Assembly (NCBI GenBank): GCA_014728875.1
Contig: WJKV01000033.1
Location: 1 to 9,010, forward strand
Source: Candidatus Woesearchaeota archaeon
Lineage (GTDB): Archaea; Nanobdellota; Nanobdellia; Woesearchaeales; WJKV01
Direction: 5' to 3'
Length of the DNA stretch: 9,010 bases
Shown here: piece by piece, positions 1 to 5,728 of the stretch
How the letters are laid out: each line of letters opens with the position of its first letter
How positions within the stretch are numbered: the stretch's first letter is position 1
Translations under genes and position numbers: made by a program
Notes under the pieces: model-generated
What the model saw: only the letters and a program-made list of their open reading frames with translations
What the model was told of the DNA's origin: nothing
Databases searched by the model: none

Positions 1-1603
1 CCAGCAAAGTTTTTCCTGTTCCAGGAGGGCCGTAGACCAGGATTCCTTTTGGAGGCTTGATCCCCAGTCTCTTGAAAGCATGAGGATGCTTCAAAGGCCA
101 TTCTACTGCCTCTTTCAGTTCCTGTTTAGCTTCGTTCATCCCGCCGATGTCGTCCCAGGCGACAGTCGGCACTTCAACGATGACTTCCCTCATTGCACTA
201 GGTCTTGCAACCTTTAATGCATCAATAAAATCCTGTTGCTTGATTATCATCTTTTCCAGAACTTCTTTAGGTATAGGCTCTTCCTGATCAAGTTTCAGGT
301 CGGGCAGCACTTTCCTGAGCACAATCATTGCTGCTTCTTTTGCAAGAGCTGCAAGATCTGCTCCCACATATCCGTAAGTGATGTCTGCGATCTTGTTCAA
401 GTTGACTTTCTTGTCCAAAGGCATGTTTCTTGTATGGATTTTCAAGATGTCCAGCCTGCCTTCTTTTTTAGGGACGCCGATCTCGATCTCCCTGTCAAAT
501 CTTCCAGGCCTTCGCAATGCAGGATCCAGCATGTTCGGAATATTGGATGCTGCAATGACAACGACCTTGCCTCTGCTTTTCAGGCCGTCCATCAGCGCAA
601 GCAGTTGTGCGACTACTCTTTTTTCAACCTCGCCATGTATGTCTTCCCTCTTGCTTGCTATAGCATCTATCTCGTCGATGAAAACGATAGAAGGTGCATT
701 CTTTTCAGCCTCTTCAAACTTTTTCCTGATATTCTCTTCTGATTGTCCGTAGAATTTGCCCATTATTTCCGGGCCGTTTATCAATATGAAATTGCTGTTC
801 GTCTCGTTCGCGACGGCCTTTGCTAGCAGGGTTTTTCCTGTGCCGGGCGGCCCGTGGAGCAGAACCCCTTTCGGAGGATCGATGCCGAGACGCTCAAAGA
901 TCTCAGGATGTTTCAGAGGCAGTTCCACCATCTCCCTGATCTTTGTTATTTCTTCTTTCAATCCGCCGATATCTTCGTAGGCGATCCCAAGCACTGCCTC
1001 GTCTTCTATGACTTCTACAGCTTCTGGCCTGTATTCTACTGTGGTGTTCTCTGTGATTATTACATATTTCTTTGGTTTTACATCAACTACGACAAATCTT
1101 ATGCTGCCCAGTCCGAAACCCATGAATGTTTCGTCAAACATGCTTGAGAAAATATCGTCAAAGAAAGGATTGTCGCTCATTGCGATTTTTCTTTTTGTTG
1201 CTCCGCCCAACGAGACCATGTCTCCTTTCTTAAGCACTCTTCCTAGAAGACCTCTCTTGAAGACAGTCGGAGACGCGCTGACCTTGATGTCTTTTCTTGC
1301 AGGGGCGATCACCAGTTTCTGAGCTTCTTCGACAGCTGTCTTTCTTACAGTCACCATGTCGCCGATGCTTGCCTTGCAGTTTCTCCTGATTAAAGGATCT
1401 GTTCTTATGGTATTCAGGCCGATGTCTCCGGGATATGCCCTGCCGACAATCGCCACAGTTGATCTTCCGCCTTCTATTTCCACTATGTCGCCTGGTTTTA
1501 CACCTATCTGGTTCATGTAATTGCTGTCTATCCTGACAATGCCTTTGTTCACATCGTCCTGAACAGCTTCACTTATTTTTAATTGGATTTCCTTGACTGC
1601 CAT
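1..1603 (-). CDS. cdc48: Cdc48/VCP (VAT)-type AAA+ ATPase, 3' end outside window
   Basis: Hexameric protein unfoldase that extracts and unfolds substrates using ATP and in archaea can feed the proteasome. The visible 534 residues translate without a stop from ATG at 1603. An N-terminal substrate-binding region (about 1-200) contains the family stretch GIVRIDSNYMNQIGVKPGDI. The D1 AAA+ domain follows: Walker A GPPGTGKT at 251-258, Walker B IVFIDEID at 306-313 and a second region of homology with RRPGRFD at 364-370. The D2 domain has only begun, with Walker A GPPGTGKT at 525-532, when the window ends, so any C-terminal proteasome-docking tail cannot be judged. The start fits the family N-terminus. 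Only 17 bases separate it from the upstream minus-strand gene and no Shine-Dalgarno site is visible, so it is probably co-transcribed from the promoter near 2115. The family call is firm; the gene symbol is by homology. Confidence 0.96.
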   Translation of the reverse strand, partial: MAVKEIQLKISEAVQDDVNKGIVRIDSNYMNQIGVKPGDIVEIEGGRSTVAIVGRAYPGDIGLNTIRTDPLIRRNCKASIGDMVTVRKTAVEEAQKLVIAPARKDIKVSASPTVFKRGLLGRVLKKGDMVSLGGATKRKIAMSDNPFFDDIFSSMFDETFMGFGLGSIRFVVVDVKPKKYVIITENTTVEYRPEAVEVIEDEAVLGIAYEDIGGLKEEITKIREMVELPLKHPEIFERLGIDPPKGVLLHGPPGTGKTLLAKAVANETNSNFILINGPEIMGKFYGQSEENIRKKFEEAEKNAPSIVFIDEIDAIASKREDIHGEVEKRVVAQLLALMDGLKSRGKVVVIAASNIPNMLDPALRRPGRFDREIEIGVPKKEGRLDILKIHTRNMPLDKKVNLNKIADITYGYVGADLAALAKEAAMIVLRKVLPDLKLDQEEPIPKEVLEKMIIKQQDFIDALKVARPSAMREVIVEVPTVAWDDIGGMNEAKQELKEAVEWPLKHPHAFKRLGIKPPKGILVYGPPGTGKTLL

Positions 1604-1620
1604 TTTCAGAAAGCAATCAT

Positions 1621-2061
1621 CTATTCTTCTTTCTTTTCAGGTTCTTCTGTTTGTGCTTTTGTCTCGACCCTTGGCAAAGGCACAGGACTCGGCAGGTTAA
1701 GGTCTTCTGCCAGCATGATGGCCTTGATATTGCATCTTCTCAGCACGTAACTGAACAACTGTTCTATCAATTCTGCAGGCAGTTGCTTGGTCTCGTTCCA
1801 GTCTTTTATGATCTGTGCTATCTCTGATGCAGGCCTCAAAGCGACAATGCTTGAATCTATTGTTATATTTCCAAGGCTTGGCTGATATTCAGATACGAAC
1901 TGAAAATCAACCCTCATCGCTTTTGTATCCTTTGCGCCAAGGCTCATCGACTGTTCAACAACATCCTTTATTATGACATTGTTTTTTATGTTGATCTTGC
2001 CTTTAGCACCCTCTTTTTTCTCTGCATTTATTTTTGTAAAATTAAATCCCACAATGCTCAT
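1621..2061 (-). CDS. Conserved archaeal hypothetical protein, possibly SecB-like
   Basis: Not firmly recognised. The 146-residue soluble protein begins with alternating hydrophobic stretches that look like beta strands (FNFTKINAEK, KINIKNNVIIKDVVEQ, AMRVDFQFVSEYQP, GNITIDSSIVAL). A helix-rich part follows (about 77-118), then a Pro/Leu-rich segment LNLPSPVPLPRV and an acidic, probably disordered Glu/Lys tail. Strands containing an F-x-F...Y-x-P element followed by a helix and an L-x-LP segment recall the layout of the export chaperone SecB, which is also about 150 residues. This is a pattern-level impression, not an established homology. The gene lies directly upstream of cdc48 and probably shares its transcript, so a role in handling unfolded proteins would be reasonable but is inferred. 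The start is supported by GGGTGA (2068-2073) six bases before the ATG. The reading frame is clearly real: long, with a consistent codon pattern and a matched promoter. Confidence 0.85.
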   Translation of the reverse strand: MSIVGFNFTKINAEKKEGAKGKINIKNNVIIKDVVEQSMSLGAKDTKAMRVDFQFVSEYQPSLGNITIDSSIVALRPASEIAQIIKDWNETKQLPAELIEQLFSYVLRRCNIKAIMLAEDLNLPSPVPLPRVETKAQTEEPEKKEE

Positions 2062-2067
2062 TTAACA

Positions 2068-2073
2068 TCACCC
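2068..2073 (-). promoter_or_regulatory. Shine-Dalgarno site GGGTGA of the 146-residue gene
   Basis: On the minus strand GGGTGA lies six bases before ATG at 2061, matching the GGTGA type of archaeal ribosome binding site. It supports this start and implies a transcript with a leader, unlike several other genes in the window. Confidence 0.7.
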
Positions 2074-2109
2074 ATATGCGTTTTTATCGGGTGTACTATT
2101 TGCTGAGTT

Positions 2110-2120
2110 ATTTATAAAAT
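2110..2120 (-). promoter_or_regulatory. Archaeal TATA box for the SecB-like gene and cdc48
   Basis: The minus strand reads ATTTTATAAAT here, in the 86-base gap after arvC. The box centre is about 54 bases before ATG at 2061. Transcription would start near 2089, leaving a leader of about 27 bases that includes the GGGTGA site. It probably drives both the 146-residue gene and cdc48. Confidence 0.6.
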
Positions 2121-2147
2121 TTTGCATTCATTTAAAAGGGAGAATGT

Positions 2148-2537
2148 CTATTCTTCGCTCTCTTTTTCTTTTTTCGAGAGCTGGAAAGTAGAAGGGATGT
2201 CAATGATGTATTTGCCGTCTTCCAGTTTATATACTAACGGTTCTCCTTTGAACAGCTGGACAAGGTCAAGCTCATATTGTCCAGGTTTTCCCATTTTTAT
2301 GCTTTCAAAGTCCAGGATAACAGGAGTGTCAAGGTCTTTTGCACCGATCATCTCTCTTATGTCCTTTTCTATCTGCTTGACTTCTTTTTTTGTTAATTTA
2401 GGAGCCTGTTCTTTTACTGCTTCCAGACTGTCTTTTTTGACATAGAAAAAAAGTTTTGCGCCGCAGGGACATCCTTTTAACAGCTCATTTGCACCGTCCT
2501 CATAAAATGTATTGCACCTAACGCATTGATGTGGCAT
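2148..2537 (-). CDS. arvC: ArvC/OapC family zinc-ribbon protein (DUF2072)
   Basis: A 129-residue protein with an N-terminal zinc ribbon: C5-x2-C8 and C23-x-C25, followed by GAKLFFYVKK, the usual wording of the archaeal Zn-ribbon family next to the Era-like GTPase. The middle (about 46-66) is a charged helix. The C-terminal half (about 70-120) looks like a small alpha/beta domain (DTPVILDFESIKMGKPGQYE, YIIDIPSTF) and ends in a charged tail. The ATG lies two bases after the arvB stop (TAAAAATG), so translation is probably coupled. Homologues in Haloferax volcanii are reported to take part in extracellular vesicle formation together with the GTPase ArvA. The molecular role of the zinc ribbon is unknown. 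The family assignment rests on the cysteine pattern plus gene order. Confidence 0.85.
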   Translation of the reverse strand: MPHQCVRCNTFYEDGANELLKGCPCGAKLFFYVKKDSLEAVKEQAPKLTKKEVKQIEKDIREMIGAKDLDTPVILDFESIKMGKPGQYELDLVQLFKGEPLVYKLEDGKYIIDIPSTFQLSKKEKESEE

Positions 2538-2539
2538 TT

Positions 2540-2932
2540 TTATTTCTTCTTCTTGGTTTTTCTTTTATTTTTTTTTGATCCCCCAGTTTTAGTGAACAAT
2601 TGAATCTTGTTCGGATCTTTTTTTATGCTCTTGACGACAGACGCAGGGCCTATCAAAGTAACTCCAGTCCTGTCTCCCAGCAGCATATTGAATAAAAACT
2701 TCTTGAAAGCATTCGTCTCCTGGGGATCTATGCTTGCAATTTCTATTCCCTTGAATTTCTGATCTATTATTTCCATTGTTCTCTGGATCAGCTCTGCTTC
2801 TTCTGTTTTTTTTAGCTTGCCTTCGACCATGACGATCTTTTCTTCCTTGACCAGACCCAAAATCTTTTTTATCTTTGAAGTGCTGTCTAGGTTGAGAAAT
2901 TCTGAATGTGGAACATACTGTATTGTTAACAT
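2540..2932 (-). CDS. arvB: ArvB/OapB family protein (DUF2073)
   Basis: A 130-residue protein with the features of the DUF2073 family: a compact alpha/beta body (about 1-117), strand KIVMVEGKL, helix AELIQRTMEIIDQKF, strand GIEIASID, and a glycine-containing loop LLGDRTGVTLIGPASVV at 84-100. The last 14 residues are almost all Lys/Arg/Asn and are probably disordered, which would suit contact with acidic lipid head groups or nucleic acid. No membrane helix or catalytic motif is visible. It sits between the GTPase gene and the zinc-ribbon gene, the conserved arvA-arvB-arvC order. A strong Shine-Dalgarno site AGGAGGT (2940-2946) lies seven bases before the ATG. In Haloferax the homologue is reported to influence vesicle formation; its biochemical function is not known. 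Confidence 0.85.
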   Translation of the reverse strand: MLTIQYVPHSEFLNLDSTSKIKKILGLVKEEKIVMVEGKLKKTEEAELIQRTMEIIDQKFKGIEIASIDPQETNAFKKFLFNMLLGDRTGVTLIGPASVVKSIKKDPNKIQLFTKTGGSKKNKRKTKKKK

Positions 2933-2939
2933 CTACCGT

Positions 2940-2946
2940 ACCTCCT
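2940..2946 (-). promoter_or_regulatory. Strong Shine-Dalgarno site AGGAGGT of arvB
   Basis: The minus strand carries AGGAGGT seven bases before ATG at 2932, inside the 21-base gap after arvA. It is the strongest ribosome binding site in the window and fixes the arvB start. It suggests that arvB is translated efficiently from an internal position of the arvABC message. Confidence 0.85.
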
Positions 2947-2953
2947 TTTTTTA

Positions 2954-3589
2954 TTATGCATTAGCCGTGCTGATTAATGCATCATAAAATTTGTCAATAT
3001 TATTTCCGTATTGGGCGCTTATCCCTACAATATCGTATTGAGGGAAGGCTGCCTCTATTTTCTTAAGATTTGATCTTTTTAAATCTACCTTGTTTCCGAC
3101 AAGCAAAACAGGGATGTCTCTCGCCTGCAGATTGCCTACTATTGTTATGTTGACCTGTGAATACGGATCCTGCGTACTGTCAAGTATAACAATAACCACA
3201 TCCATATCATCCAGCCATTTGATGGCGTCGATGACTCCTTTCGTGGCTTCCTTTGCCCGCTGTTTTGCTTCCTTCTTTTTCAGCCCCTTCTTTATGAAGT
3301 CTTCGTAATCTATCTTTGTTGCGATTCCTGGCGTGTCCACGAGACTAAAGCTCAATTCTTTTCCATCATTCTGCAGATTGATCTGTTCTTTAATTTCAAT
3401 CTCTCTTGTCTCATGGGGAATATTAGAAACTGCGCTCATTTCTTCGCCAAGCCAGTCTTTGCATATCCTGTTGGCCAGTGTGCTCTTGCCGGCATTTGGC
3501 GGGCCGTATAGGCCTATCTTGAGATGCTTTTTTTTCTTGAAAAGATTCTTGAAAATTCTCCCTAACAACCTCTTGAACACATTCACCAT
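2954..3589 (-). CDS. arvA: ArvA/OapA family small GTPase (Era-like, vesiculation GTPase)
   Basis: TRAFAC-class GTPase of 211 residues. G1 is GPPNAGKST at 29-37, probable G2 Thr is T61 in PHETRE, G3 is DTPG at 85-88, G4 is NKVD at 166-169 and G5 is SA at 191-192. All nucleotide-binding motifs are intact. Two family-specific parts stand out: an N-terminal amphipathic, strongly basic helix (residues 4-21, ending in KKKK) suited to lying on a membrane, and a lysine-rich helical insert between G3 and G4 (about 95-120). There is no KH domain as in Era, so this is not a ribosome-assembly Era. Homologues in Haloferax volcanii are reported to be required for extracellular vesicle formation. It is the first gene of arvA-arvB-arvC. 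A TATA box centred about 27 bases before the ATG predicts a leaderless or nearly leaderless transcript. Vesicle function in this organism is inferred from the family. Confidence 0.9.
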   Translation of the reverse strand: MVNVFKRLLGRIFKNLFKKKKHLKIGLYGPPNAGKSTLANRICKDWLGEEMSAVSNIPHETREIEIKEQINLQNDGKELSFSLVDTPGIATKIDYEDFIKKGLKKKEAKQRAKEATKGVIDAIKWLDDMDVVIVILDSTQDPYSQVNITIVGNLQARDIPVLLVGNKVDLKRSNLKKIEAAFPQYDIVGISAQYGNNIDKFYDALISTANA

Positions 3590-3612
3590 GTTTCCTTAGA
3601 TTTGAAATGATG

Positions 3613-3620
3613 TTTATAAG
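3613..3620 (-). promoter_or_regulatory. TATA box of the arvABC operon
   Basis: The minus strand reads CTTATAAA, centred about 27 bases before ATG at 3589 and only 16-23 bases beyond the stop of the upstream membrane-protein gene. This spacing puts the transcription start at or beside the start codon. An AAGGA (3593-3597) lies too close to the ATG (three bases) to be a convincing Shine-Dalgarno site. Confidence 0.55.
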
Positions 3621-3635
3621 CTTTTCTATTAGCAG

Positions 3636-4307
3636 TCACTCTTTGGTTTTGGCAAAAATTGACCACCTGTTGTAGACAAATGACAATGCAATCAATATAA
3701 CGGAAAATAATATACTTATGATTGCGCACAATATTGAGAAGTTATAGAAGAATTTGTTCGGGAACAGCTGTTTAAGCAGAGAGACAGATGGATCAAAAGT
3801 ATAATTCCCCATCGGGAAAAAGATCTTATGGAACAAAGTGAAAGCGAGATTGAAATCAATCACAATAAGCAGACCGGCAGTCGTGAATATTATTATGCAT
3901 ATGGTCCCGCTGTAGAAAAACGATAAGAAAAGGCACTTGTATTTTTCTTTTGTTTCTTCTGTTCTATAATAGAAGCTCCATAAAAGCAGAAACAAGGCAA
4001 AAAGAAAGATCAATACATAGAACAGAATATCTAATTTATACAGCAGATTGCGCACATCTCTCATATGGGAAAGCTCGTTCTTGTTGAAATTTTCTATTTT
4101 ATCCTGTTTCTCCTTAAGGAACGAGAAAATCTCATTCAAAGTCTCTTTTGCTTTTCCTTCTCCAACAGAGGAATATACATCCAGTTTCCGGAATTGTGAA
4201 TGATAATACGATTCATTGAACAAAAACATCTTGTATGGAAGCATTATTATCAAAAGTGCAAGGATAATACAGAATATCATAAAACCGGTTTTTTCTTCCT
4301 TATTCAT
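3636..4307 (-). CDS. DUF1461 / TIGR01906 integral membrane protein, Lit-like
   Basis: A 223-residue protein with four predicted membrane helices (about 9-28, 94-113, 131-152 and 192-212) and an extracytoplasmic loop between the first two. It shows two hallmarks of the DUF1461/TIGR01906 family: HMRDV at 81-85, and FHKIFFP at 159-165 followed by FDPSVSLLKQLFPNKFF at 171-187. In Firmicutes a member of this family is Lit, the lipoprotein intramolecular transacylase, which moves an acyl chain from the lipid glycerol to the N-terminal cysteine. Its two functional histidines, as I recall His85 and His157, correspond well to H81 and H160 here. Archaeal lipids are ether-linked, so the same reaction is doubtful and no function should be assumed. 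The gene has its own TATA box, lies upstream of arvABC in the same direction, and is divergent from the surface-protein gene. Confidence 0.85.
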   Translation of the reverse strand: MNKEEKTGFMIFCIILALLIIMLPYKMFLFNESYYHSQFRKLDVYSSVGEGKAKETLNEIFSFLKEKQDKIENFNKNELSHMRDVRNLLYKLDILFYVLIFLFALFLLLWSFYYRTEETKEKYKCLFLSFFYSGTICIIIFTTAGLLIVIDFNLAFTLFHKIFFPMGNYTFDPSVSLLKQLFPNKFFYNFSILCAIISILFSVILIALSFVYNRWSIFAKTKE

Positions 4308-4329
4308 ATATCTGCTCCAGCAATCTTTC

Positions 4330-4337
4330 TATATAAA
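4330..4337 (-). promoter_or_regulatory. TATA box of the Lit-like gene
   Basis: The minus strand reads TTTATATA, centred about 26 bases before ATG at 4307, which predicts a leaderless transcript. A GGAG (4315-4318) seven bases before the ATG would be a suitable Shine-Dalgarno site, but with this TATA box it would lie upstream of the transcript start, so the two signals disagree. Confidence 0.6.
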
Positions 4338-4351
4338 CATATCGTCAGCAT

Positions 4352-4371
4352 TCGGCGCTTGATTCAGCCGA
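4352..4371. promoter_or_regulatory. Inverted repeat TCGGC-N10-GCCGA between divergent promoters
   Basis: TCGGC (4352-4356) and GCCGA (4367-4371) form a perfect 5-base inverted repeat with centres 15 bases apart. It lies between the two divergent TATA boxes and is GC-richer than its surroundings. It could be an operator bound by a dimeric regulator, but arms this short may occur by chance. Confidence 0.25.
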
Positions 4372-4379
4372 CCATCATC

Positions 4380-4387
4380 TTTATATA
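4380..4387 (+). promoter_or_regulatory. TATA box of the surface-protein gene
   Basis: TTTATATA is centred about 26 bases before ATG at 4410. No Shine-Dalgarno site is present between them near the ATG, so a leaderless transcript fits well. Confidence 0.7.
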
Positions 4388-4409
4388 GGAGAAAATGCTC
4401 TGAATTCCA

Positions 4410-5711
4410 ATGGCCATAAAAAAAGGAGTGTTCATTGTTGTTTTGTTAGTGTCTGTTCTGCTACTTGTTTTATGCTCTTTTGCATTTGCAGAGATGAGGC
4501 CTCCTCCTCCTTATGAACGTTTCAGCTACAGTCTGCCGGGAGAAAGCAACTGGACAAACACATTGACTCTGCTGGATACGACAGACTCAGTCATTTTTGA
4601 GGCTGATGGAGGGATCAGGCATTCAAGGGACAGCCCCATGGTAGGTCCTGCAGGACAGGGCGAAGCAGACGAAGATTTTCCATGCCCCGGCCTGCCCGCT
4701 TACAGTTTGGTGGCAAAGATTGGGGAAAGAGGCAAATGCATATTAATCGGCGAACATCTTGCAATGGTCCCTGATGTGGACGGATTTCTTTATTTTGCAG
4801 TAAATGACAAATCTCCTGATGATAACGCAGGAAAGTTCAGTGTCCAGGTTTCGATAACCAGGCCTGTCTGCGGCGACGGTACGTGCGATATCGCAGAAGT
4901 GGGCAAATGCTATGAAGACTGCGACTGGTGCGGCGACGGAGAATGCAATGCGGATGAGACTTGCGGGACCTGCAGCCAGGACTGCGGTTACTGCGAGGGC
5001 GATGTGGCGGGGATTGAAGACGTTGTAAATCGATACTATGAAGCTCTTGAGCAGAACGACTTCGAGACCTTGACAGAGATTACAACAGGAACATTGTATG
5101 ATTATCATAATGAGTTCAAAAGGTTTGAAAGGGAATTCCAAAAGGAAATAAAGCTTATTGGCATAGATGTTCAGAATGAACTGCTGCCTTCGATTTCTAT
5201 AGAAGATCTTGAAGTGGAATTTGACGGATTGGAAGAGGGCGGCGCGACTGCTGTTGCTAGATACCACGAAACAGAAGAAGAGATAATGCTTAAGAAGAAA
5301 CTGGACAAATGGTTGATAGAGGACATCAAAGATAACGATTCTGATGAATTGTTCACAACAGGTCTGGACATCGGCGAATTAAGAAAGAACCACAACAAAT
5401 ACTTGAAGACATTCAGCGAAGAAAAGATAAAGGAGGCGAGCGTTATCGTAAGCGCTGACACCACCAAAAGCCCTCTGAAACTGGTATTCTTTACAATTAT
5501 TGCAATTGTTATCTTTTTCTCAATAATTTATTTTGTAGCGATGGCAGTCAAAAAAAGAGGCTCCTTTCCAAAAATAAAAATGCCGAAACCGCATCTAAAA
5601 AAGAAGTCTAGAAAAGTGAGCAAGCTAAAGAAAACAAAAAAATGCAAGAAGTGCGGTGCAGGTATGTACGAGAACGGGAAATACTGTGCAGAATGCGGAA
5701 AAAAGAATTAG
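4410..5711 (+). CDS. Secreted/anchored surface protein: LecA-like, Cys-rich, NTF2-like, TM, zinc ribbon
   Basis: A 433-residue protein, modular and probably single-pass. A signal peptide (1-27) has a long Leu/Val core and a likely cleavage site AFA|EM. Residues about 46-149 resemble the LecA/PA-IL lectin fold: W48, a VIFEADGGI strand, GPAGQG, SLVAKIG, and VNDKSPDDNAGKFSV, which matches the calcium-binding loop of that family. Residues 154-195 hold ten cysteines in CGDG-type motifs, likely disulfide-rich or metal-binding. Residues about 199-307 look like an NTF2/SnoaL-type domain (DVVNRYYEALEQNDFETL at the start, DKWLIEDI at the end). A charged stalk leads to a membrane helix (356-380), a Lys-rich segment, and a C-terminal zinc ribbon C412-x2-C415...C426-x2-C429 that should be cytoplasmic. 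Ligand and function are unknown; sugar binding is suggested by fold only. Leaderless promoter; T-run directly after the stop. Confidence 0.9.
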   Translation: MAIKKGVFIVVLLVSVLLLVLCSFAFAEMRPPPPYERFSYSLPGESNWTNTLTLLDTTDSVIFEADGGIRHSRDSPMVGPAGQGEADEDFPCPGLPAYSLVAKIGERGKCILIGEHLAMVPDVDGFLYFAVNDKSPDDNAGKFSVQVSITRPVCGDGTCDIAEVGKCYEDCDWCGDGECNADETCGTCSQDCGYCEGDVAGIEDVVNRYYEALEQNDFETLTEITTGTLYDYHNEFKRFEREFQKEIKLIGIDVQNELLPSISIEDLEVEFDGLEEGGATAVARYHETEEEIMLKKKLDKWLIEDIKDNDSDELFTTGLDIGELRKNHNKYLKTFSEEKIKEASVIVSADTTKSPLKLVFFTIIAIVIFFSIIYFVAMAVKKRGSFPKIKMPKPHLKKKSRKVSKLKKTKKCKKCGAGMYENGKYCAECGKKN

Positions 5712-5721
5712 ATTAAATCCC

Positions 5722-5728
5722 TTTTTTT
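5722..5728 (+). terminator. Oligo-T terminator after the surface-protein gene
   Basis: Seven T residues begin 11 bases after the stop codon, with no hairpin before them, which suits archaeal intrinsic termination. The run overlaps the first two bases of the convergent pcm stop codon, so the gap between the two genes is only 15 bases. Confidence 0.5.

Noticed and set aside
236..742. Open frame on the plus strand opposite the cdc48 gene, with others at 378-752, 854-1147 and 1008-1322
   Set aside because: All lie antisense within an unmistakable Cdc48 coding sequence, give low-complexity Phe/Ser/Cys-rich products and lack promoters.
4464..4478. Cys22 of the surface protein as a lipobox cysteine, which would make it a lipoprotein and a Lit substrate
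   Set aside because: The preceding residues are L-V-L rather than a small residue at -1, and AFA|EM just after is a better signal peptidase site; the protein also has its own membrane anchor.
4743..5267. 174-codon minus-strand frame inside the surface-protein gene
   Set aside because: The plus-strand frame shows domains, a signal peptide and a matched promoter; the antisense product has no recognisable motif.
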